Source: Lumbricus terrestris (Eukaryota > Annelida > Clitellata > Crassiclitellata > Lumbricidae). Taken from it: a stretch of DNA of 64,000 bases. The translations under genes and the position numbers were made by a program. How positions within the stretch are numbered: the stretch's first letter is position 1; each line of letters opens with the position of its first letter. Location of the stretch: the NCBI GenBank assembly GCA_949752735.1, contig OX457039.1, forward strand, positions 44,269,452-44,333,451. Direction: 5' to 3'. Below, piece by piece: positions 1 to 12,160 of the stretch. Below the pieces are notes generated by a model that ran no database searches, was not told where the DNA came from, and saw only the letters and a program-made list of their open reading frames with translations.

Positions 1-1478
1 GAGTCAATTTAGTGAATCTAGACAAGACAGGACGATAACGTCAGGGTTGTGACGTCCTGATACCATCTCCCAATTACCCGACGGAAGACTCTTTGGACGA
101 CTCTTCCCCACCACCACCCCCACCCCCATCCCCACCCCACCCACGGCCTTCCCGGATTCCAGGCGGCGGTGGCCCTGATGCAGTGATCGGAAGAGGGATC
201 ATTCTGGGACTACGATTCCAAATGTCGGTTCTTCAATTAGTCTTCCATTAGCGCTGCTGCTGCTGCTGGTGCTGCTGCTGGACGGATGGGAGAAGATTTG
301 GCGCGAAATTATTGATGCTGGTCATGCGTGCAACTATATAAGAGGAGGTCGATCGATGTGTATTGCAACGGACTTCACCTTATCATTGCGCGCATCATCT
401 TCTCAAGAACTACATATACCATCATACCTCCCTCTGTATGTGTGTCTGTGAGTCTGTGTGTCTCTTCATAGGCTGTTATCTCCTCTCCACTTTCCTCTTC
501 GTCTTTCTTCTTCCCTATTTCTTATATACTTTGGCTACACCCTTGCTCTTCTTCTGCGACGTTCGTTATTCGGTAGACTTATAATATGAGTCACGTGATA
601 ATAATGCATTGATGAATCTGATCCAGAAAGGAAAACTGTCAACGCAACTGTTCTGACGATTGATTTGTCTAATACTTTAATTGGTAATTCCCTCCTGGTT
701 GCATGATAGGGCGGAAGCTACATGTATACATTGTATACGCGATCAAAGAACTGTCGGTGAAAATAATTATCATATAGGAGTCGCATATCAATATATCATT
801 GCTGCATGCATTCGCTGTCCATTAATTTCCAGGACTTTGCTATAAGTGATGTAAGCGATGAGTTGTAAACCGCATATATTTATACCTCGTGCACCTTTTA
901 CTTTCGAGTTTCGATCATGAAAGAGACAAAATATATAGAGCCACTGCTGCCATGTATAGGCGTGGAATATATACGGAAAGAGTGAAGAGGGCGGGAAACA
1001 CGAGTCACCGATGATTGGAGGTTTGTAACGTTTTCTACAATGGTCGAAGCTATTAAATGAGACGATGACAACGAATTAAGGAGTGGCCAGTACACCATCT
1101 TCAAAGACACGCTTCAAGGCATAGAAAAGATATCACCATTAAGGGAGCTATATAGTCCGGTGAATGACGCCCAACACCCACAAAGGGTGTGAAAAGGCAA
1201 GCTGAACAGGAATCTATAGATCTATAGAGGAGGGTGTGTCCATGCATCGAGCCCAGCGCGCGGCGATTGACTGTTATATTGGGAGGAGGGAAATATAGGG
1301 CAGAGGGAATGGGATAATTGCCTCCTAAGAAGTTTTCTGAGGTGACGCAATATTAGGCGATTACAATCCTAATTTAGAGCATATTATATATCGGCCAAGC
1401 ATATAATAAAAGCTTTTGTTTTGATCCGTGTATCGCCATTTGCAAACGGCTGATGCATGCACGCGGTAGGCCTATATA
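1..1478. other. Non-coding flank, no gene recognised
   Basis: Only short open frames without recognisable domains occur here. A C-rich run lies near 108-140 and a short CTG-rich stretch near 254-280. No splice-bounded exon or repeat with readable ends could be supported. Confidence 0.4.
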
Positions 1479-2879
1479 CAGGGTGGCTCCAAAAAAAATG
1501 TACCACCGGGGAAAATGTGATATCTTCGCAGCCGATTGAGATTTTTCTGCGAAAATTTCGCAATTTGAAGGGGAATGAATATCCAACAATCCCTGAAAGT
1601 TTCAATTGAAAATTTTCATGTTTGCAAAAGTTACAGCTGTTCAAACTTAAAATTTCGTTTTTTCAATTATACGGAGAATCATGCTCCAATACATGCGATT
1701 TCATTAATATTTTTTGGCAAATTACAACACACAAATTGATGATGATGTCATACGACCTCACTATGAGCTGTAAAGAAGCTGTTTATGAAGCAATCTGCTG
1801 GTATTTGGTGATATTTTATAGATTAAGGGCTCAATTCGTGAACCCATTATACTGAACGTCACGGGCAAAGTTTCTGCGAAAGATAAAATGGGAACTCGGA
1901 CTTTGCATGAACAGAGACTGGGACATCGCGTGATCATAGCAAAATACCCAGTGAAAAGTGGAGCCTGAGCACATTGAAGGCTATCTGCAAACATGTTTAT
2001 GTAACGAAGATCAGATGTCGGAAGAGAGGCAGGAAGTGGTCGTTTGGTCTGATGAAAAAACACGATTTTCAAGAAATTCGCTTGGTAATCGAAAGGTCAA
2101 GTTTGCAAAACACATCGTGGTTTCGGCATCAGTTATGCTGGCGTGTGTTACGGCTGCAAGAAAAGACTGCATTTAATCCCATTCAGTAGGTTAGATGTCA
2201 AACTCATCTTTGAACTCTCAAACCCGGACTCATTGAAGACCAGGTATGCTCTAACATCTGGTTTTATTTTCCAGCAGGACAGTGCGCCTGCTTGCTCGCA
2301 CGGCAAGGTTGATTATGATGGCGCTACTTTATTGCCATCAACTGAAGTAAATGCATTGGCAAAGATGACTTACAAACTCGCCAGACCTTAGCCCTCTAGC
2401 TTATCACGTCTGGTGAGCTATGCTGGAACGCTGCAAGACATTTAATCCCAAGTTGGAGAACATTGGCCAGCTGAAGCAAGTCTTGCTGCTAATGTGGGGT
2501 CAGTTGCCGCAGGACCCGACCAACAAGGCCATACTGAGCTTCACAAAAAGAATTTGAGCTTGTGTTAAGGCAGGTAGTGGACACTCTCATTATACCTTAC
2601 AATAAACTGCAAAACGGAATGATGAGGTCGTAGTGAAAAGTGATATCATTTGACTTGGAAATCTACAAGTGACGTCAATTTTCCGCGGATATTTGAAAAA
2701 ACGAAATTTTAAGTTTGAACAGCTGTAACTTTTGCAAACATGAAAATTTTCAAATGAAACTTTCAGGGATTGTTGGAAATTCATTCCCCTACAAATTGGG
2801 AAATTTTCGCAGAAAAAGTTCGATCGGCTGCGAAGATATTGCATTTTCCCCTGTGGTACATTTTTTTTGAGCCACCCTG
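1479..2879 (+). mobile_element. Degenerate mariner-like (Tc1/mariner) DNA transposon
   Basis: The left end reads CAGGGTGGCTCC and the right end is its inverted complement. The terminal inverted repeats extend for roughly 190-200 bp. A TA dinucleotide flanks both ends (1477-1478 and 2880-2881), as expected for Tc1/mariner target duplication. The interior keeps plus-strand transposase remnants: a VVWSDEKTRF stretch near 2038-2070 resembling the first catalytic-Asp block, FQQDSAPA near 2270-2290 resembling the second, and a C-terminal block with GQLPQ near 2500. Stops and frameshifts separate them, so no functional transposase is encoded. The family assignment is strong and inactivity is evident. 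Confidence 0.85.
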
Positions 2880-2881
2880 TA

Positions 2882-3317
2882 TATATAGCAAGCAGCAAAT
2901 AATTGTAGCCTATATTCTTAGATTGATCTTGCCATTAACTCAAAGATCGTTTTCGTCGACAACGATTGAGCAATGTTGAGCAATATATTATAGACCCTAA
3001 ATTTAAAGTTTAATTTAATCTCCTGTACATGGAACTATAGGCCTGTCCAGGGGTGAACCCAGAGGGAAAATCAGGCCATGGTCCTCCCATGGATTGAGAA
3101 ATTTGCACAGGACATGTCCTCCAATCAGGTCCCAATATAAGCTTTCAATCAATGCAGCGGCCGGGAAAAGGTGACAGAGGGAAAAATTAGGATATATGAT
3201 GCAATGTTCGACTTAGATTAAGCAATGGAGAGAGAGAGAGAGAAAAAGTAACGTATGACTATAAAGGTCATCAGATTTTTCGGCCATAGACCAACCAAAT
3301 TTGTTCTGGATAAAGAC
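2882..3317. other. Unannotated spacer
   Basis: Non-coding sequence between two transposon copies. A short AG-rich run is present near 3225-3245. Nothing else recognisable. Confidence 0.4.
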
Positions 3318-4176
3318 CAGAGCTGCCACCGAGGTTTCAAAAATAAACCCATATATGTATAGATCTACCCTTCCGAAAAAAAACCCAGAAAAACACAGAC
3401 TATTCAGAGGCTTGTAAGCGATTTTAGATCCCTTTGTTCAAATTATGTTAGTTTTTCGCTTGTTCGGATTAGGTTTAACAAAATGTTTGTCAAACGAGTC
3501 GAATAAAATGTAATTACAGCTTTAAACATAGGCTATCAATTGTTAATGTTGTCAGAGACTCAACATTCATATCGACAATAAGCTAAATCGATGCATTTGT
3601 GTGCGCATGCGCAGCGGGTCGAGCGTATACCAGAATTGTAAACACATAACACGCGTGGCTCAAGTTTACGAAGTTTTAAGTTGTCCAAAGTTTCCGGCCA
3701 AATTTTCTCAATATCCTAGTCCTCTATACGTCAACTTTCCAACGTTTTAATAACCTAGAACTCTGCACCAACTAGACCATGGACTTCCTATAGAGTATTG
3801 ACCTGCCATATGTAAATGTTAGAGATGTCAATGCGGCTTATACAAGAAGAGGAGTGACCTGGCCTACATGTATATGTCAAAATGGTTTATTTCCGTATAT
3901 AGCCTAGAGCTATTCTTCTTTGGCACCAGGTTATAATTGGTTGTGAATTGACAATAATATTAACATAAGATCCTTATTGAGGAGTTTAAAATTATAATTA
4001 GTGTAAAAATTATGTATCCCAGCCATTTTACATTGAATTTCACTGAATATTCATGCGTTGTAAGTACAAAATGGTCAACTCACCAAAATAAACCCAGATT
4101 TTGCCCAAAACCCTCAGAAATCCAGACGAAGACTAAAAACTCAGATCTATTGGAAACCCCAGCTGTGGCATGACTG
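3318..4176. mobile_element. Non-autonomous DNA transposon, CAGNNNTGCCAC family, copy 1
   Basis: Starts CAGAGCTGCCACC and ends GGTGGCA-like, with GTGGCATGACTG as the right terminus. It is related over most of its length to 61024-62276: both have AAATAAACCCA near the start, a TTTTCGCTTGTTCGG block and an end rich in AACCCAG. It has no coding capacity and no clear target duplication at this copy. The superfamily is inferred as hAT-like from the termini only. Confidence 0.6.
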
Positions 4177-4205
4177 TCTGACAATGTCAAGTTTATTTAT
4201 ACGGT

Positions 4206-5206
4206 ACTAGCTGGGGCACCCGGCGTTGCCCGGGAAATTTAGGATTCGACCTGCTCTCGGCCACCACCCCACACTACACATCACCCTCCCCACCCCATCT
4301 CCAACCCACCTCTACCTCCCCCACACCCCCATCCCACCCACAACACCCCACCGCACTCCAACCTCCACCGGTACGCCACCCGTGAAATTTGGGTTTTTGG
4401 GAAAAAAATTCACCTCACCACACCTCCCCCACTCCACCATACCCACCACACACCGACCTCCACCGGTACACCACTCATGAAATTTGGGTTTTCGGAAAAA
4501 TTTTCCCCATCTCCCCAACCCCATCCCCCTTCCCACCCACCCCACTACCCCACCACACAACACCGCACTCCAACCTCCACCGGTGCGCCACCCGTGAAAT
4601 TTGAGTTTTTTGAAAAATTCCCTCTCCACCCACCCCTCCACCCCTTCCGCCTCCCCACTCCACCCTCCACACTCCGACCCCCACCGGTGAAATTTGGCTT
4701 TGGAGAAAAATTTCTCCCCCACAGCCCCTCCACACCCCCACCCCTGTCCCACCCACCCCATTGCGGGCCGAGGTGTGTGCTGGGTGGAGGCGAGGTGGGC
4801 CGTGTAAAAATGTGTCTACCTGAAACGTTTCAGGTGAAAAACTGTGAGACTATGGCACTGGAACGGAAATAAATTTATAGCGAAAATTAGGGTTTCCCCC
4901 ACACTGTCCAACATGGTGGTGGAGATTTGCCAACCTCTCCACCGGGTGGTTCTGATGACCCTCTGTCTAGGTAGAAAGTTTCAGTTGCATGCGTTTTATG
5001 AAAAAAATTTGAGGGTTTCGCCCCCACCTTGGCCCTCATGGTGGTAGAGAATCGTCAACCCCTCTTTTGGGGTCTCTCATGCCGAGACCTACACAGTAGT
5101 GAAGGTTTGGAGTGAAAAGCTCAAAAACTGTAGAAGTGCATCCCGGTCAAACAGACAGACAGACACACAGACAGACAGAACCTTCTCTTTATTTATATAG
5201 ATATCA
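4206..5206 (+). repeat. Unclassified interspersed repeat with CCCGGCGTTGCCCGGG start, copy 1
   Basis: Begins ACTAG followed by ACCCGGCGTTGCCCGGGAAA and ends near TTTATTTATATAGAT. It contains about four units of a 100-116 bp tandem repeat at about 4355-4720, each carrying CCACCGGT and TGAAATTTG separated by CCCCACC-rich sequence, then a block with CATGGTGGT and a CAGACAGACAGA run at 5151-5180. Long open frames across the C-rich part are compositional artefacts. A related inverted copy lies at 11360-12030 and another family member at 5775-6508. The superfamily is not recognised. Confidence 0.6.
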
Positions 5207-5278
5207 CTTATGTGAGCTGTGACTTAATAATATCGCTTTTTGTCACTTTTGCTATACGTCATATTTTTGGATCGTCAA

Positions 5279-5589
5279 CAGTGCATGCACGGCGGCGCCA
5301 GAATTTCAGTTTTGGGGGGCTGAAGCCTCGCGGAGGAAAACGTTTTTAGTCATCCGGCCAAAATCTCATAGAAATTATTTTCCATTTTCACCCGCCAAAA
5401 TTTCTGATGACTTTTTTGTCATCCGAGCGAAATCTCGTGTGTGTGTGTGTGTGTGCTTCATTTTTGGCGAGCTTATCGTGGGAATATTTCACTTTACATG
5501 TCAAAAACCCGGATTGACCTTTTTTTAGGGAGCTTGGCCTTTTATAGGGGGGGGGGCTTAGACCCCCTAACTTCCTAGCACCGCCACTG
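5279..5589. mobile_element. hAT-like MITE with 8-bp target duplication
   Basis: The element begins CAGTGCATGCACGGCGG and ends CACCGCCACTG. It is flanked by a perfect 8-bp direct repeat ATCGTCAA at 5271-5278 and 5590-5597. An 8-bp duplication and CAGTG/CACTG ends are typical of hAT elements. No transposase is present. A (GT)n run lies inside near 5435-5453, and the right half contains a G-run at about 5548-5556. Confidence 0.8.
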
Positions 5590-5774
5590 ATCGTCAAAGA
5601 GCAGTGCATGGTTGTAGTACGGATTCACAAAAGGTATAATATAAAGTTTGTTCTGTTTGTAACTTCTTTGTGAAGTTTAACTGTTGTACGTAAATGCATG
5701 CGAATTATAAGCTACCTCAATTTAAGCCGGTAAAGTGGTTTAAAAATCTTTATTTCTGGCTAACATATTGCCAA

Positions 5775-6508
5775 AATCTATATTATAATTCCGAAATTCC
5801 ATATGTTTGTTTGTTTGTTTGTTTGTTTGTACGCTTTTTGACTCTCCCCTGCAGAATAGGCTCGGAAATGAAACAGCGTCGGTTTATAAAAATTCTTGCA
5901 ATCGATTCTTACCCAAATTATAAGGTCATCGCAACTATTTTCAGGTTTTAACTCACTTTAAGACAAGAATTATTAGCGTTTTAAGACAGATTTCATCAAT
6001 AAATGATAACGCTAGCACTTTGGTGAAGAGTCTACTCCGCATGACGTCATACCCGCCCAGTAATAATTTTCGTAGCGCCCCGCAGGGACGGGTTACGTTT
6101 GGCTTTTTGGGGAAGCGAGGTGGGGTGGAGGGTTGGCGAAAACCCGAAATTTAGCAGTCAACGATGGGTACCAGAGTGGAGTAGTTGTTAAAACCCTAAA
6201 TTTCACTTTAGAACTCGAGTTATTAGCGTTTTAAGACAGAAGCGTTTTAAAACAGATTTCATCGCTCACGCGTTGGTAAACAGTATCGAGCTTTAGTAAA
6301 GGAGTCTACAGCCCGAATGACGTCATACAAGCCCAGTAATAATTTCCGTAGCGCCGCTCAGGGGCGGTTTACGTGTTGCCTTTTGGGGAAGCGGGGTGGG
6401 GTAGAGGGTTGGCGAAAACCCGAAATTTAGCGGTCAACGTTGGGTACCACAGTGGAGTAGTGTTTGAAACCCTAAATTTCCCGGGCAACGCCGGGTTACA
6501 CATCTAGT
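5775..6508 (-). repeat. Unclassified CCCGGCGTTGCCCGGG-start repeat, copy 2 (reverse orientation)
   Basis: On the minus strand it starts at 6508 with ACTAG then ACCCGGCGTTGCCCGGGAAA, as at 4206, and ends near TATAATATAGAT. The interior holds two roughly 230-250 bp direct copies (about 6000-6200 and 6240-6480) with TGACGTCAT, AGTAATAATTT and GGTTGGCGAAAACCCGAAAT. A (TTTG)n run lies at 5803-5829. It shares termini with copy 1 but has a different interior. Confidence 0.55.
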
Positions 6509-6673
6509 CCATATATATATATAAGGGCTTCATACCTATATGAACCTTGGAGGCTAAATAGCTGACAACTGCGTTATTATAAATTGTTATTATAAAAGTG
6601 GCATAGGGGGTCTATATATATGAAGTCAATGGAGTTAAGATTATCTAAAGCATAACTAATTCTGCTGGCTTAC

Positions 6674-6971
6674 ATTTTTGCGACGTTGAATAGCCACCGT
6701 TTCCATAGTGACCAGCGCGTTCTCCTCCCTCGTTTTGCTGATTGGCCATCGACAATCCCCGCTGTCCCTGCAATCCTGCAGTCGTTGACGGAGGCGCGAC
6801 CTGCGATCCCCATGCGTCGGCGGGGCTGCTGGTCGTGCGGCGGCGCAGGACGCACGAATCGTCGTTCACAGATCCGTCGCTGAAGGGACTGACGGATTTG
6901 ACCGGACTGGATAGGAGTCCAAGGGCTGCAGCTGCGGAGTCGGAAGAGAATGGCTTCCCGAAGATGGTGCC

Positions 6972-7003
<32 letters not shown>

Positions 7004-7398
7004 GGATGTCTGGGTACTGCGTGGGGGAGTCTCTTGTGTTGACAAAGACGCCGACGCCGCCATGATGCTGTTGCTGTTGGTTTAGGGTTGACTGGTTGAG
7101 TGGAGCGTGGTAGCGATGCGGATGACTGGATGAGGTGCGGATGAGGATTGGTCCATCCTCAAAAGGACGGTGGATGAAGGCGGCTGGAGGAGGAAGGTTA
7201 GGATTAACTAGGGCTTCGGAGGTTGCGTGCAATGGAGACCAGCATCTTCTCGGGTTCTGGTGATGCGGCTGCTGCTGCTGCTGCTGCTGCAGAAGTTCGT
7301 TGTCACTGATCGGATGCTCTGTGGAGATGTCGTCGAGTCCTGGACTCTGCTTTTCCACCTTGGTAAATGTGACACGTGGAGTCTCCATCTGTGTTCCT
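6674..7398 (-). CDS. Ser/Gln/Pro-rich coding exon of an unidentified gene
   Basis: An open frame of about 240 codons on the minus strand is bounded by good splice signals: an acceptor (TTAATTTACAG) before 7398 and a donor (GTAAGC) after 6674. A Met codon at 7388 could start translation (METPRVTFTKVEKQSPG), but the frame stays open back to the acceptor, so this may be an internal exon. The protein is low complexity: a run of seven Gln near residue 34, a His/Pro-rich segment, a ten-residue Ser run near residue 130, and Ser-Pro sites. No structured domain is visible, consistent with an intrinsically disordered regulatory region. CAG/CTG trinucleotide runs explain the antisense Leu-rich frames. 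The gene and its other exons were not identified. Confidence 0.5.
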
Positions 7399-9724
7399 CT
7401 GTAAATTAAAAGCTTTAGACTATAAATATATATATATATATTATATATATATATTAGGACACAAGATGACGCAAAAGCAATAGACTGCAGACAAGCAGCT
7501 GCAGTGATTCACAACGAATCAACGATCGACGCTTTATCGCATGCGGCATTTGCATCTGCAGTATACCTAAAGACTGGATGAAACGATTAGATTTTGTATA
7601 CATATGTATTCCTCGAGCGCTAAGTTTAGACCTATTCCTTCACCCTGAAAATTTACGTATAGTGCACCATGGATCAGTATTTGATCTAGACGTCTGGGGG
7701 ACTCCTGCAGGAATGACATTCCCAGGAAAATCTTGTGCTGTTGTTGAAGGAATAATGACATCATGTCGCTTGTCTGCATTATTGTGATCATGATTATTGG
7801 CTTATATATAGACTTATACAACATTGTGCCTTGAACCACCTGCTGAAAACAATGCTCTTATAGCTAAAACTTATAAACATACAGCTGTTGATCACCATGC
7901 ACTAAATGCAGGTTATAACTTACCTTAGAAAGTGTCACGACGTCGTTGATAATATACGAACCAACTCCGATATTAATTTCAGCCACTATTTTTCTTTGTC
8001 TATTCCACTTTCAGTCCATATATGCGACGAAGCTTCGTTTTTCAACAGCAGAAATCAAGCCTCTCATGAGTTGTCGTCGTAATTGCATCCACTTTAAAGC
8101 GCCCTCTCGCGGTGTGTAAGACCTCTTCTATTTAAAGTGTGAGTCAATTAGGAGCTCTTGGCTTTGCTAAATAGGACAATTCGGCCAAATTATGATGAGC
8201 AGCACGCCTCATCGCTTCCGGACCAATGGGAAACAAGCGCCAGTCGAGGATTTGCCAATGTAGCAGAGACATTTATGATACCAACGACCGCCCATCTACT
8301 GTGCACAGCTCACGGACTGCTTTGCGACGATGGTTGTGATTGGACAACGCAGCTGAAGCGACGGCTGTGATTCGTTGAGACGTCATTCTCAGAATCACCA
8401 CAAACCTAAAAAATCGATAGGCCTACAGATTGAGAAACTAATGCCTCATTTAACGTCTAAGATCAAGTGGATGAAGTCCGACCCGGTTTATAGGCCTACA
8501 TGACTTACATGCCTTTAGGCCTATAGCCGAAGACAAATTCCGTTAAATTCTCGGAGACACAAAATTGCACATCCGTATGGGCATTGGGCATCAGTGGCGA
8601 ATGCTGAGCGAAATTTTTTAGCTTTGGCTTCAGCTGCAAAGAATCGCTTTTTTAGCATTATCACACTACGTAGAATAGGCCTAATTAAGCCTAATAGGCC
8701 CACTATACAGACATGCATATACACGCCCATGGCACACAGATAACAATAGCATAGGATGGTCCGTGCACATAAATGCGACAGTTGAAGCAATAGAGAGATT
8801 CGACTGCATCACGTGGTCTCGATGACTCTTTAATAGCGTGCGTGTACGAGTGTGTGTGTGCGTGCGGATGTGAGCGTGTGTGTGTGTGTGTGTGTGTGTG
8901 CATGGCGCGCGTTTGAGAGTCCTATATAAGTGGTTTATTGGAAGCCGTCATAAACACCTCTTCTTCACGCACTAAATCATACTGCAGAATGATCGCAGGA
9001 GTTCAATGGATGACGGCCGGACGGACGGACATGCATTTGCACTGAACCTTAAATAGCCTCATTAGAGCACATATCAGTCATATCACCAGGCCTCAGGATA
9101 TTTCCAACGATGATCTAAATAACGAAACAATTAATCGTTTCAATACCGGAAGCTCGTGAATGCTCAGATCCGGCGATCGATATATTATGCATTCATTTAA
9201 ATCTAAACCCTTAGACGAAGTGCAGCTTCAGTGCATGCAATTATTTATTCACCATGCCTTGCTGCCCTTGCATGCAGTAATCATAGACATAATATATATC
9301 ATAAATAATAATCATTGGTCGTAAACCATCATAATTATCATTTATCGCTCACTTCGCTGAATGCATTATAATGATGAAGTTTCGTTGTCTATGCATGAAT
9401 ATAGACTCCAGAAATGCATGTAGTCTTCTTGTATAATTTGCAATGCATGGCACGACTGAACGACTTATGAACTTCGGGTCCTATATATATATACATATAG
9501 CCTTATAATGATGTCTTTTTCTAATTGATTTATTGGAATCCATGCATTTGACTCAATTATTAGACCCACCTGCATGCACTTTAATGCATATATATATATA
9601 TACATTTAGCCTATTATACAGCCTTGTAATCTTGTAATATCCAATATTAAACTTCAAATGATGGATACCTGGATTGACTGCGGATTTGTGTGTTTTTCTC
9701 TGCAACATGCTGACCATTGTTTAT
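7399..9724. other. Non-coding region with microsatellites
   Basis: No supported gene. It holds an (AT)n tract at 7423-7454, a (TG)n tract at about 8840-8901, and many copies of TAGGCCTA-like octamers around 8420-8700. CCAAT-type motifs near 8222 and 8338 are isolated and not assigned to a promoter. Confidence 0.4.
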
Positions 9725-9975
9725 TTTATTTATTTCTCGCATTTGATATAGCGCCCCATCAAGCTCTCCCTGCAGACTCAACTGCAGAGGCGCTTCCGAC
9801 AACAGTGCGGACACTGCATGCATCGGAGTGTTTCACACCGAAGCGCATGAGCAATTGCGAGTGAATCAAGTCATTCACTCGCAATTAGGGTCCCTATATA
9901 CGTGGCGGCTTGAGGCGGATTCGAACCTGGAACCGGAAGGCATCGAATTCACCACTGCGCCACCGCGCCCCATGC
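9725..9975 (-). repeat. tRNA-derived SINE (minus strand), copy A
   Basis: Read on the minus strand, a tRNA-like head with a box-B motif (GGTTCGAATCC, near 9920-9935) is followed by a body containing GGCGGCTTGAG complement, CAATTGC and CGGTGTGAAAC-like blocks. The tail is GGGGCGCTATATCAAAT, close to the 3' end of the CR1/L2-like LINEs in this window. Copies B and C at 38865 and 47321 share the same structure. Confidence 0.75.
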
Positions 9976-10167
9976 ATGTGCATTGTGCATGGCCAATGGC
10001 CATGCATATATATTGTCCGTAATTTATACAGACACAGTGAGACACTCTTCAACTTTTGTATACATATGGTCAAAGTCATTATTATCAATAGCAGCGCTAT
10101 TGGTCATATTCGATATATAACAAGTGTTATAAGCGAACGGAAATATCACGAATAGGCCTAATATATA

Positions 10168-11357
10168 CAGGGTGCGGCCAAAAAAATACCCCATTACGAA
10201 AATTGCGATTTCTCGAAAACCGCTGAATATTTTCTTACAAATATTTTCATTCTTATTCGTAACATATTTTTACATATTATCTGAAAATTTTATGTCAGTA
10301 TCTTTATATTTGTGATCATGACATCAGGCAGACGAAGGAACTGCATTTTTTCAATTTAACACGGCATTCACGAAATAGAAAATCATAATTTTGCATAAAG
10401 TAGCCTGCAGTGTGCCATAATAAGGTTTTCTTCACCGATTAAAAGATCTTCTACATCAATCCACCCATTAATACTCAAAACAACCGCGTCTGGGTGAAGA
10501 AGAAAAAAGCCGATATCCATCCAAGCCTCCCGTTTGGTCGAGAGAGCCAAGTTCTCTCCCAACATCATGGTTTCTGCAGGTGTCAGCTATGAGGGCAAAG
10601 TACGCTTGCATTTCATTGGCGAGAAGGCCAAAGTCAATGCTAAGTACTACGTGGAGAATCGTTTCCTAAGCTTGTCGATGACTGTCACTGTCTTGGGAAA
10701 TCAGTTCACTTTTCAGCAAGATGGAGCGCCCGCTCACGGCGCCAAGCTGGCCCAAGATTGGTTAACAAGTCACTGTCCGGACTTCATCGACAAGGATTCA
10801 TGGCCGCCAAATTCCCCAGATTATGAACCCACTCGACTATGCTGTATGTGGTGCAATGCTTGAGACTTACAACAAACTTCCCACAAAGCCAAAGAACATT
10901 TCTGAACTGAAAACTACGCTGCAAGTCATCTGGAATGACTTGCCACTTGACACCATTCAGAAGTCTGTTCTGGGCTTTCGATAACGTCTGCAAGCTTGCG
11001 TAAAAGCAAACGGTGGTCACTTCGAACATGCATTGCACAAAACTTAACAGCTTTGCCTATAATCTTGTCAATAACAATAAGTAACCTTGCGCTTTGTTGT
11101 ATTTCTGTTTGCGTCGCTACTTTGTTAGGCTACTTATTGCTGTTATTGCTGTCACTAAATGTCTGTTGAAACGAAAATAACATTGTTTCACTTCAGGGTT
11201 GCACCATTTTGGTGTTCAAGAATCGAATTTCATTATATTTAGCCAAGTTGTAGATAAATATGTGTCAAATAGACTGGCGAAGTTTCATAACAAAATATTT
11301 AGCGGTTTTTGAGAAATCGCGATTTTCGTAATGGGGTATTTTTTTGGCCGCACCCTG
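10168..11357 (+). mobile_element. Degenerate mariner-like transposon
   Basis: Left end CAGGGTGCGGCCAAAAAAAT and right end its inverted complement, with near-identical terminal inverted repeats of about 55 bp and TA on both sides (10166-10167, 11358-11359). Plus-strand transposase remnants run from about 10425 to 11044: an FTD-KIF block (first catalytic Asp, followed by a stop), then GNQFTFQQDGAPAH (second Asp block) and WPPNSPD, then a frameshift before the DYAVCGAML and ISELK blocks. The gene is broken by at least one stop and two frameshifts. The element abuts the end of the unclassified repeat at 11360. Confidence 0.9.
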
Positions 11358-11359
11358 TA

Positions 11360-12030
11360 TATCTATAAGAAAGGACTTGGCTATGTTTGTATGTATATAT
11401 ATTTGTCCAGAATGCACGCTCACAGTTTTTGAGCTTTTCACTCCAAACCTTCACTACTGTGTAGGTCTCGGCATGATACACCAAGTCGCGGGGTTGGCGA
11501 TTCTCTACCACCATGGGGGCCAGGGTGGGGAACGAAACCCCCAAATTTTTTCAAAAAAACTCAGCTATTGATTTGAATTTTTTCCTAGATAGAGGTCCAT
11601 CAGAACCACCCGGATCAGTGCTTGACAAATCTCTACCACCATGGGGGCCAGGGTGGGGGCCGAAAACACTAATTTTCGCAAAATTTCTTCATTCCCTTGC
11701 CACCTATAAAAGCAGTGATTTTAACCGTTTTAGAGGTGTCTAAAGTGGGGTGGAGGTGGAGGGGTGGGATGGAGGTGAGGGGTGGAGGTGGTGGGGTGGG
11801 GTGGCGTAGGGGGTCGAGGGGTTGGGTTGGGGATGGGGTGGGGGTTGGGGTGTGGGTGGAGTGAGGGAGTGGGGTTGGGGTGGAGGGGGTGGGGTGGAGG
11901 GGGATGGAGTGGGAGGTGGGGGTGGGGTGGAGTGGGGGTGGTGGGGGTGTGAGGGGTTGGGTGTGGAGGTGGGATTGGGGGTGGAAATTTTCGTCAAACC
12001 CAAATTTCTCCGGTGACGTACTGGTATAGA
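11360..12030 (-). repeat. Partial inverted copy of the 4206-5206 repeat
   Basis: Blocks shared with the 4355-5150 interior occur in reverse order and orientation: TTTTGAGCTTTTCACTCCAA, GGTCTCGGCATGA, two CCACCATGGGGGCCAGGGTG copies, a long GGGGTGG-rich tract (11740-11985) and one AACCCAAATTTCTCCGGT unit. The characteristic ACTAG/CCCGGCGTT start is absent, so the copy looks truncated at that end. The G-rich tract generates spurious long open frames. Confidence 0.6.
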
Positions 12031-12061
12031 GGTATGCATGTGTAATTTTGTGTATGTATAT

Positions 12062-12077
12062 ATGCACGTATGAAAGC

Positions 12078-12110
<33 letters not shown>

Positions 12111-12160
12111 TGTATGTGTGTGTATGTATGTATGTATGTGTGTACGTATGTATATGTTGT
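12062..12160. repeat. (ATGT)n microsatellite
   Basis: Repeated TGTATGTATGTA units with occasional interruptions by TGTG and TACG. Confidence 0.9.

Noticed and set aside
4226..4872. Long Pro/Thr- or Gly/Trp-rich open frames on both strands (also 11669-12079)
   Set aside because: They arise from CCCCACC-type tandem repeats, overlap on both strands, and have no splice or domain support.
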